Positions 12,300 through 20,448 of a stretch of DNA of 64,000 nt are shown here, in pieces. Source of the stretch: Zygnema cylindricum (Eukaryota > Streptophyta > Zygnematophyceae > Zygnematales > Zygnemataceae); contig JBBHKE010001618.1 of the NCBI GenBank assembly GCA_037447655.1, positions 87,325 through 151,324 of the forward strand, written 5' to 3'. The position numbers and the translations under genes were made by a program. Under the pieces are notes generated by a model. The model saw only the letters and a program-made list of their open reading frames with translations, had not been told where the DNA came from and made no database searches. Positions within the stretch are counted from its first letter, which is position 1. Every line of letters begins with the position of its first letter.

Positions 12300-12760
12300 G
12301 ACACTAATTTTTTTTTACGGTAATAATTTCTCATCGCTAATAGCGATTCACGGTGTAAAATACATTGTGAATCACTTATAGCGTTAATAATACTATATTC
12401 GCGCCCCCAAATTTTGACCCTTGAACCTTAAATAGAATTAGTAACGCTATTTGTAGACGTGGACCATAATCTGCCACGTCTCTTGACACTAAATTAAATT
12501 AATAAAAATTAATGTTTCTTAACATTAATAATTTCTTTACACTATAAGCTATTCACGGTGAAATATACACAGCGAATCGTTATTAGCGTTATGCACTCTA
12601 TATCGGCGCCCCAAAATTTTGACATTAATACCTTAAATAGATTAAACTACACTATTTAAGGACGTGGACCATAATCTGCCACGTCTCCGGGACTAAATTA
12701 GAATAAATGACGCTAATTTTTTCTTTACATTAATAATCTCTCAACGCTAATAACGATTCG
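12300..12760. repeat. two direct copies of a ~203-bp MITE-like repeat
   Basis: The block GACGTGGACCATAATCTGCC occurs at about 12457 and 12660. Around it run two direct copies of roughly 203 bases. Each carries an inverted pair built on GCTAATAGCGATTCACGGTG, seen as hairpin-like sequence at 12335-12390, 12545-12595 and 12735-12765. Related motifs recur near 24.4, 29.7, 32.4, 32.85, 37.1 and 52.1 kb, so this is a dispersed non-coding family. Confidence 0.6.
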
Positions 12761-13129
12761 CAGTGTACTGTACCCCACTTTTCGACTGATGAAACTCCAC
12801 ACGCAAATTAAAGGACGACGTGATATTGATAAATTTACTCGCACGAAACGAAATCAACTTCGTACACGATAAAAAAACGATCCCCCTTAAAAATATCGAT
12901 GTAAGTAAGCAAAAAAATGCGCGTCGTCACGCGCGACCAAATCAAACCACACTATTTACGGTCGGGATTCAAATTTGCGGGTAATTCAAATGCACACATG
13001 TGCTCTCATATTGGAGCGCCCGTAAAGTGAGAAAGTGTCTGCGCGCAACACTTTTAATTCCATGTGGTTGCTGCAGTTTTGTTACCCGTAAACCTTGGCC
13101 GGCCGTGTGAATCATAGTTCAAAAGTAGG

Positions 13130-14095
13130 TGACCGTACGCCCATACAATATGCCTATTGTACGCAAAACATACAATATGCCCTTAAGACCCATATTGTAT
13201 TGGCCGCAAAATGAAATAAAATAGGGACAGAGTTGAGTTGCACATCGATCGATAGAGAATTAAACGACATGTCTAAATTTTGAAAAAAAAACTGGACAAA
13301 AACAAATATTTCTGTGAGTTTTGAGGGACTTTTTATTTAAACCGTCAGATTTGGACGATCGGACGGTCTCTGATCAAAGTAGGCGATTTTAAAAAGATCA
13401 CATGAAAATCCCATAACACAACTTACGAAAGGACAATCTGTCATATTAGCGTCTTCAATTTTGAGGGCCACAATAAATAGAGCCTCAAATTGACCAACCA
13501 GGCAGTATGGGACGGTAAAAAATAAAAATACCACACTGCCAAAAAAATTACCAAAACCTACGGACTAACCCCGTTGGCGTTCACACGGTCGAAACGCGGC
13601 TGTTAGACGAATGTGTGTGAACGGGATTTTTTACGACATGGTTTTTTTCCCTTTTTAGAACGCACATTCTCATGCGTCCGCGGTTACTAAAACTAATTTA
13701 TTGTACTTTTTAACTTAAAAAATGTACATTTATGTACGGTCTGATACTGACCGTACACCACTCTATTTAAAAGACACCGTACTTTCATTTTTTACGGTAC
13801 TTGGAAAGTAGCCCTAATTAGAGTAATAAAAAAAATAGAGCAAACTACGCTATTTGAGAATTTTCCCGGTTTTTTTTTTCCCGTTTTTTTTTCCCACGGA
13901 ATGTCATCCTACGCCGTGTCAGTTCGCTAAAAAATTCCGTCCGGCGGCGTGCGCTGTACTTTGATCTTACGTCAAATTCGGACGTTCGTACTGGAGTGTG
14001 CACGACGCACACACATACAGTATGCCTACTTTGCGAGAATTTTGTGCAAAGTTTTGTGCGCCTACCAAAGGCCTACCATAAAAAAGCCTACTTTT
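13130..14095. repeat. inverted repeat arm Y2 with an insertion
   Basis: This is the inverted partner of 11030-11660, split by about 350 bases. The insertion contains the dispersed repeat described at 13575-13865. Together Y1 and Y2 make a large imperfect foldback with its centre near 12.4 kb. Confidence 0.65.
13575..13865 (+). repeat. dispersed repeat Z, copy 1
   Basis: About 280 bases match 37365-37640 in the same orientation. Shared blocks are CGTTCACAC.GTCGAAACG, CGCACATTCTCATGCGTCCG, ACTAAAACT, CCGTACACCAC and a TACGGTACT block followed by ACCCTAA or GCCCTAA. It is non-coding. Confidence 0.7.
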
Positions 14096-14274
14096 GAACT
14101 ATGGTGTGAATTGCTGTTTTTTTATGACGGTCGACGTTCGCAAACGCGGTACTTTCTAACCGGTTGTTACAATATTTCGGAAAGTCAAAGTTGTTCGACG
14201 GATTGACCGTCAAATCTAAACTCAATTGTACGTACGTTTAAAAATGTACAATTTTTGACAAACTTATGCAAGCA

Positions 14275-15044
14275 TAGAAGTCCCATGCGCATAACACGCA
14301 CGGATTAAACTAACGATTACTTGCGTAAAGTGCGCATCAAACGATTTAGGAATTTTTAAAATTCGTACCTTATTTTGACTTTCAGATTTCAAAAAATTAA
14401 ACTATTCAATACCCTAAAAAACTGAAAAGTTCATCGAACTAACGGCGAGCGGTGGAGTTTACGGCCCCTTTAAAAATTTCATCGACCTAGCGGCGAGCAG
14501 CGGAATTTACGGCGCGTCAAAAATGTTCATCGAACTAACGGCGAGCGGCGGAATTTACGGCCCCTTTAAAAATTTCATCGACCTAGCGGCGAGCGGCGGA
14601 ATTTACGGCGCGTCAAAAATGTTCATCGAACTAACGGCGAGCGGCGGAATTTACGGCCCCTTTAAAAATTTCATCGACCTAGCGGCGAGTGGCGGAATTT
14701 ACGGCGCGTCAAAAATATTCATCGAACTAACGGCGAGCGGCGGAATTTACGGCCCCTTTAAAAATTTCATCGACCTAGCGGCGAGCGGCGGAATCTACGG
14801 CGCGTCAAAAAAAATCAGCGAACTTCTGTAGCGTCTAGCGGCGAAATTTATGGTTTCCTTTTGAAGACAGAGTGGAGTACAGAAAAAAATACGCGCGCGC
14901 AAATGAAGCAACGTCTCTTTTTTACTTAATGTCCGTACAATTGTCCGTACAATTTGAGACGTACGAATTTTACGAAATTTACGAAACTAGCGATGCTACG
15001 TAGTTTTCGAAAAAAAGTCCAAATCCGTACGAATTGGACTTCTA
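14275..15044. mobile_element. non-autonomous TIR element E1
   Basis: The element starts TAGAAGTCCCATGCGCATAA and ends GGACTTCTA, giving a short terminal inverted repeat (TAGAAGTCC). It is bordered by identical 10-base sequences TATGCAAGCA at 14265-14274 and 15047-15056, which look like a target-site duplication. The longer left-end consensus (TAG..GTCC.ATGCGCATAA.ACGCACGG) recurs at the ends of H1/H2 and, reversed, at the right end of E2 (about 38010-38048). It has no coding capacity. Most of its interior is the 96-bp tandem repeat at 14427-14811, and the rest resembles 36785-36940 in inverted orientation. Confidence 0.6.
14427..14811. repeat. four tandem 96-bp units, each made of two ~48-bp half-units
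   Basis: Units begin at 14427, 14523, 14619 and 14715. Each has one half containing CCCCTTTAAAAATTTCATCG and one containing GGCGCGTCAAAAA. Both halves share the core GGCGAGCGGCGGAATTTACG. The period is a multiple of three with no stop, so an open frame of repeated ASGGIYG peptides results by chance. The same core appears as short tandem copies at 37620-37880 and as a remnant at 36890-36925. Confidence 0.9.
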
Positions 15045-15056
15045 GGTATGCAAGCA

Positions 15057-16550
15057 TAGTTGTCTTATTCGTACGGATTTCGACTTTTTTCCGAAAACTA
15101 CGTAGTATTCGTTACTTTCATACCGTTCGTTAGATTTCGCTGTACGATGTACGAAAACGTACGGAAACCGTCCCCTTAACCCTAAAAAATCCTTAAAAAA
15201 TCCTAAAAACGTACGAAGAACATACGGAATTGTATGTCATTGTACGATATGTGTACCCTAAAAAACCTAGGATTACGGATAATGTAAGGCAGTTGTACTG
15301 TATTTTACAGGAATGTACGAAATGCACGGGAAGTACCCTAAACACCCTAAAATCCCCCCATCACTAGCCCTAAAAGTACTGTAATATACGGACGCCGTAC
15401 GTATGTGTACCAAAAATGTAAGTCCGTATAACTGAAATATACGTAAAAGTACAAAATGTACCCTAAAAGTCTCAAAATAATAACCGTCAAAAGTACGAAA
15501 ACATACGGACACTGTACGTAAATGTACGAATAATAGTTGGCTGTTTAACATAAAAAAAAAGGGGGCTGACTTTATTAAAAAGCGCGATGGTAAACCATCT
15601 AAGTTCATGGGGAACAAAAGAGAAGTAGCACGACAAAAATTGAAAAACTATATGTTGGGGGAAAAAACAAAAACGATAAGCAAGGCAAAAGCAACGAAAC
15701 CACAAAATGACAACTAGTAGACGGAAAACACCCAAAAAAGCAAAAAACAACAAACGAAACACCAAAAGAAAAAGCTAACACCTAACAACAAAACCCTAAC
15801 ATAACTAAAAATCTATGCAAAGCAACCACGTAAGTCCCCGAACCCCGGAGGAGCACGAGGCGGAAGTTCCGGGACACGTCGACGATCCATAGCCGCAATA
15901 GACGATCCAAGGAGGATAGAAGCCTGCACTCGCTGAAGGGCCACTGATAAACGTTGACGGTAAAACGAAGTAAGTACTGAAACTGAAGGGCTCCCAGGTC
16001 CCCGCCGCTCAAACGAACGCCGACCACAAGCACGGAGAAACTCGTCCAAAGCCACACCCAAACAACCAAATATCTCCACCGCCATCGGAATGAAACCATC
16101 CATAGCATCGCGATGGGCATAATCACGCTCCTTCCTCCTAGCCGCGTCGCGTGCGGCCACGCCCACATGTCGAGCTGCCCGACTAACAACAGTATCAGAA
16201 GTAGGGTTTGCCAAAACAACGTCACCGAATGTACGACGCGCACCATCAAGTAATACAATGTCAATCCGACGGGAAGGAATAATGTGGGAAACTTCCCGAC
16301 GGACATAATATCCTCCCTCGGAAGCGATATGTGTTTAACATAAATATTTGAGAAAGCACGAGAATGTACCCTACAAATCCTCAAACCCCCCTAAAAGTAC
16401 CGAAATGTACGAAAACAGTACGCAAATGTACTAAAATGTACGGGTACATTGTCAGGTACGCATTTTATAACATTTTTTTCATCGTTAAATGCGTATCGTG
16501 CGTAGTATTCGCTCCTTCGTTTCGTGCGTATTATGCGCACGGGACAACTA
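15057..16550. mobile_element. non-autonomous TIR element H1, carrying a truncated LINE copy
   Basis: The element runs from TAGTTGTC at 15057 to GGGACAACTA at 16550. Without the inserted LINE fragment it is about 700 bases. It is an inverted copy of H2: 15060-15160 pairs with 19750-19850, 15250-15480 with 19430-19650, and 16345-16440 with 16660-16760. It is preceded by TATGCAAGCA and separated from H2 by TATGCTTGCAAGCA. It is rich in GTACG motifs and non-coding apart from the LINE. Confidence 0.6.
15555..16331 (-). pseudogene. 5'-truncated non-LTR retrotransposon copy
   Basis: On the minus strand this is almost identical to the 3' end of the LINE at 16859-19416: the last 133 codons of the protein and the full 3' untranslated region up to AATAAAGTCAGCCC and a T-run. 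It lacks everything 5' of the position matching about 18625 of the longer copy. It is flanked by a direct duplication of 13 bases, TGTTTAACATAAA, at 15542-15554 and 16332-16344. This is the classic mark of target-primed reverse transcription with 5' truncation. No intact reading frame start remains. Confidence 0.85.
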
Positions 16551-16664
16551 TATGCTTGCAAGCATAGTTGTCCCGTGCGCATAATACGCACGAAACGAAG
16601 GAGCGAATACTACGCACGATAAGCATTTAACGATGAAAAAAATGTTATAAAATGCGTACCTGAC
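16451..16664. repeat. near-perfect 100-bp inverted repeat with a 14-base spacer
   Basis: Left arm 16451-16550 and right arm 16565-16664 are reverse complements with one mismatch that I can see. The spacer is TATGCTTGCAAGCA. The arms are the facing ends of H1 and H2, so the hairpin is where two inverted elements meet. The pairing continues outward at lower identity through both elements. Confidence 0.9.
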
Positions 16665-16858
16665 TATTTACCAGTACATATTCGTACATTTACGTACTGT
16701 CTTCGTACATTTCAGAACTTTTAGGATTATTAAGGGGGTTTGTGGAATTTTAGGGTGCATTCTCGTGCGTTCTCATATGTTTCTATTAAACAGCTAACTT
16801 TTATTCGTACAATTGCGTACAGTGTCCGTATATTTCCATACACTTCTCCACACCTTTC

Positions 16859-19416
16859 AGCAGGGGGTCCATCGGGCACAGTTTATGAGTTATTTCGCGA
16901 CGTTTTGCCTCCGGAATCAGGTGCATGAGGTTTTGATGTGTTTTTTCGAGTTTGTTCTCTTATCGCCGGTGGTACTGTTCCCTCTCGTATATGTGATCTC
17001 CTCACGGCCTCCCGCCTTGTAGCTGTAACCAAACCCAATGGGGGAATCCGTCCTATTGCCGTGGGCGAGGTGTTGTACCGCTTGGTGGCCCGTGCCATTT
17101 GCATCCAACTCCAGCCCGCTTTCCATGATTATTTCTCTCCTCATCAGTTTGGAGTGGCAACCCGGGGAGGTTGTGAAGCTGTGATCCACGGGATTCGAGC
17201 GTTGTTAGATGCCCATCCGGATTATTTAGTACTTCAAGTTGATGTTTCTAATGCTTTCAATACAGTGGATCGTAACGCCATTTTTTCCGAGCTTATGGCT
17301 GCACCTTCTCCAATTGTCCAGATATTTCCTTTTGTGAGGGCCTTTTATTCTTTGAGCATCAGCCTCTCCTTTTCCATTGATGGTGATTTGGTCCCACTTT
17401 CTTCCACGACCGGCACTCGTCAGGGCGATCCTCTTGGAGGCCCTTTGTTTGCCCTTGCTCATTACCGGGCCCTTCGAGCTTCCGCGGCTGCTTTTCCATC
17501 TTGCCTCTTCCCTTCAGTTGTGGACGACACACACATTATCGGTCCTTGGGACCAAGTTATACCGGCCTATACCTTTTTCAAGAATCGTTTGGCCGAACTC
17601 AATCTTTCTGTCCAACCCACTAAGTGTGTTGTGTGGTCCCCCAGTGCTTTTCCTCCCTCTTTCATTCCACCTCCTGGTTTTCAGACTCCTCCTCCATCCG
17701 AAGGCATTCGGGTGCTAGGTTGCCCTCTCGGTTCTGATCTATACATCAAGCAATTTCTTGATTCTGCTCTTCAGACAGATTTGTCCCATGTGGATGACCT
17801 TCCTAACCTTTCCGATCCCCAAGTGGCTTTTGCACTTTTAACCAGGTGTTTCCCCCATCGCCCCTCCTACCTTACTCGTACTTCCCCTCCCACTCCTACT
17901 TTTGTGTCGTCCCTTTCTGCATTTGACGATCGGCTCATGGACGTGCTTCATTCTTTGTTAGGTCGTGGGGCTTTTGATCGTGAGTCTGGGCCTGCAGCCC
18001 GTATCCAGGCCAGTCTTCCAGTCTCTGCATGTGGTTTGGGTTTACTGTCGACGGCCCGTGTTGCCCCCGCTGCCTATTTGGGAAGTTGGTGCCTTGTTGC
18101 CTCCACTATTGTCTCTCGTTTTTTGGCTGGGGACACTCCTATTCTTGCTACTGTGGTACCCCGAGTTTCGGACGGTGTGCTCGCCTTCCAGCGGTCCCTT
18201 CTCGATGCATCTCGTTCTCTTCCTCCTGCTGCTATCGCGGATATGCCAGTTCTCTCCACTCTTGTTTCAACATCAGTTGCACGTGTTCAGGAATCCATTT
18301 CTGATAAGGTTGTCGCCACTATTAAGTCTGAGTTTATCGAGGCGCTTCCTTCTGATACTTCGCGTGCACGCTTTCTTTTCTGTGGCGGACCGGGTTCCGA
18401 AACTTGGCTATTGGCTATCCCTATCTTATCTACTCTCCGATTCACCCCGGCTCAATTCACCACGGCCCTTAGGTTTCGGCTTGGCCTCCCTCACCCACCT
18501 TTGCTTGGCTCGCTTGTTTGCTCTTGTGACCACGTTATTGATCCCGACGGCATTCATTTGCTTCGTTGCTCCCACGGAGGCGAGTTGATTCAGGCGCACG
18601 ACACGATTCGAGACACCATTGCTACTATCGCTTCCGAGGGAGGATATTCTGTCCGTCGGGAAGTTTCCCACATTATTCCTTCCCGTCGGATTGACATTGT
18701 ATTACTTGATGGTGCGCGTCGTACATTCGGTGACGTTGTTTTGGCAAACCCTACTTCTGATACTGTTGTTAGTCGGGCAGCTCGACATGTGGGCGTGGCC
18801 GCACGCGACGCGGCTAGGAGGAAGGAGCGTGATTATGCCCATCGCGATGCTATGGATGGTTTCATTCCGATGGCGGTGGAGATATTTGGTTGTTTGGGTG
18901 TGGCTTTGGACGAGTTTCTCCGTGCTTGTGGTCGGCGTTCGTTTGAGCGGCGGGGACCTGGGAGCCCTTCAGTTTCAGTACTTACTTCTTTTTACCGTCA
19001 ACGTTTATCAGTGGCCCTTCAGCGAGTGCAGGCTTCTATCCTCCTTGGATCGTCTATTGCGGCTATGGATCGTCGACGTGTCCCGGAACTCCCGCCTCGT
19101 GCTCCTCCGGGGTTCGGGGACTTACGTGGTTGCTTTGCATAGATTTTTAGTTATGTTAGGGTTTTGTTGTTAGGTGTTAGCTTTTTCTTTTGGTGTTTTG
19201 TTTGTTGTTTTTTGCTTTTTTGGGTGTTTTCCGTCTACTAGTTGTCATTTTGTGGTTTCGTTGCTTTTGCCTTGCTTATCGTTTTTGTTTTTTCCCCCAA
19301 CATATAGTTTTTCAATTTTTGCCGTGCTACTTCTCTTTTGTTCCCCATGAACTTAGATGGTTTACCATCGCGCTTTTTAATAAAGTCAGCCCATTTTTTT
19401 TTTTTTTTTTTTTTTT
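16859..19416 (+). mobile_element. non-LTR retrotransposon (LINE) with RT and restriction-like endonuclease-type C-terminus
   Basis: The copy starts inside H2 at about 16859 and ends with AATAAAGTCAGCCCA followed by about 23 T residues at 19394-19416. Coding similarity begins at once at the 5' junction, with a GTVYELFRDVLPPES block just upstream of the open frame, so the element is probably 5'-truncated. No apurinic-type endonuclease domain is seen upstream of RT. A second, shorter copy sits in H1 in the same orientation relative to the host element, inserted about 60 bases away in H coordinates. Confidence 0.8.
16938..19142 (+). pseudogene. LINE reverse transcriptase with C-terminal zinc motif and nuclease-like domain
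   Basis: A 734-residue open frame. RT motifs in order: VTKPNGGIRPIAVGEVLYRL (about residues 31-50), VLQVDVSNAFNTVDR (motif A), TGTRQGDPLGGPLFAL (motif B), SVVDDTHIIG (motif C, with VDD in place of the usual F/YADD), LSVQPTKCVVWSP and GIRVLGCPLGS. Near residues 530-555 comes CSCDHVIDPDGIHLLRC, a CCHC-like metal-binding motif. Then follow RRIDIVLLDG, FGDVVLANP and ARRKERDY, which resemble the D...D...K order of restriction-like endonucleases in R2/CRE-type elements. In the same frame just upstream, a TGA at 16926-16928 separates the frame from more RT-like sequence, so the natural start is missing. Confidence 0.75.
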
Positions 19417-19854
19417 TACTTTAGACGGTTATTATTTTGAGATTTTCAGGGTACATTTTCGTATGTTTCCGTATATTTCATCTGTACGAAATTACATCCT
19501 TTGTACATATGTGTACGTTATCCGTATATTATGGTACTTTTAGGGTTATTGAATGGGGGATTTTAGGGTGTTTAGGGTACTTCCCGTGCATTTCGTATAT
19601 TCCGGTAAACTACAGTACAACCTCCTTAGTTATCCGTACTCTTAGGTTTTTTAGGGTGCACCTTTCGTACAGTGCCGTACATTTCCGTATATTTCTCATA
19701 CGTTCTAGGATTTTTTTTAGGATTTATTAGGGTTAACGGGACGATTTCCGTACGTTTTAGTACATCGTACAGCGAAAATAACGAATGGTATGAAAGTAAC
19801 GAATACTACGTAGTTTTCGGAAAAAAGTCAAAATTCGTACGAATGGGACAACTA

Positions 19855-20339
19855 TGTTCTATACACACATATCTATTCGGTAAATCAATGCCCGTTACAC
19901 GAGCATGGACCGTGTACTGTTTATCGCGCCCGTCCGTCACAAGAGCATGAACTTTGCCGTGTTTGTCATGCCCGTTACGTATCTTGTCATACAGACTTTT
20001 TCGTACAGTTTTGTACAGTTTTGTACAGACGTGCAGACAGACAAACTCTGACCACAAACAGCAGACTTTTCCGTACAGACGTGCAAACAGACAAACTTTG
20101 TCCACAAACAGCGCAACAGAGCAGACAACCGAAGGTTCTTAACTTTTTTTAGGGATGACAAGATCTGGAATATATCTTCCCGCCCCACAAAATGTCAATT
20201 CGTAAGATACTTATGACGGTTATCAACTCGGTTTCTGCGCTTCGCAACCATTCTCTTCTTTGAAAACTATCTCTCTCTCTCTCTCCCTGCCGAGACGAAA
20301 TCTTTCTTTCGTTTGACTTTCCAACCAGCCTAGCACTGA
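19855..20339 (+). other. upstream region of the lectin receptor kinase; small direct repeats and CT tract
   Basis: A direct repeat built on GTACAGACGTGCA.ACAGACA and CCACAAACAGC occurs twice at about 20010-20112. A CT dinucleotide tract lies at about 20268-20287, a common feature of plant 5' untranslated leaders. This probably holds the promoter and leader of the gene starting at 20340. No clear TATA box was identified. Confidence 0.45.
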
Positions 20340-20448
20340 ATGGAGTCCTACCGGCCGTCCCTGCAACTTTATCGCGTAAAGGATGGCGCCTCCCTCCCTC
20401 TCTCTCTCTCTCTCCTCTTTCTGTTCCTTCCAGTCATCGCAGGATCAG
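20340..20448 (+). CDS. lectin receptor kinase exon 1: signal peptide
   Basis: The ATG at 20340 opens 36 codons with basic residues (YRVKDG) followed by the hydrophobic run ASLPLSLSLLFLFLPVIAG, a good signal peptide. The exon would end at GGATCAG before GCGAGT, a strong GC-type donor. Joining there in phase 1 to 23180 gives GSGSAVNTAFNF, the natural start of a legume-lectin domain. The assignment is inference from phase and composition; a later GT donor cannot be excluded. Confidence 0.5.

Larger units (their letters stand above)
16565..19854. mobile_element. non-autonomous TIR element H2, carrying a LINE
   Basis: The element runs from TAGTTGTCCC at 16565 to GGGACAACTA at 19845-19854. Without the LINE (about 16859-19416) it is roughly 730 bases, close to H1. 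It is the inverted partner of H1. The left terminal sequence TAGTTGTCCCGTGCGCATAA matches the E1 left end, placing E and H in one terminal-repeat family. Confidence 0.6.

Noticed and set aside
14427-14811. Regularly spaced repeats that could suggest a CRISPR array
   Set aside because: The units are contiguous with no unique spacers, the genome is eukaryotic and there are no cas genes.
14523-14831. 102-residue open frame with repeated ASGGIYG peptides
   Set aside because: Its openness follows from a 96-bp tandem repeat whose period is a multiple of three. No start context, and no relation to a protein family.
15487-16384. Hydrophobic open frames overlapping both LINE copies
   Set aside because: They are alternative frames of the LINE 3' region, and both copies show them because the DNA is duplicated.
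16938-19142. Group II intron or retron reverse transcriptase
   Set aside because: The RT motifs, VDDTH block and nuclease-like C-terminus fit eukaryotic non-LTR elements. There is no intron RNA structure, and the truncated copy has a target duplication.
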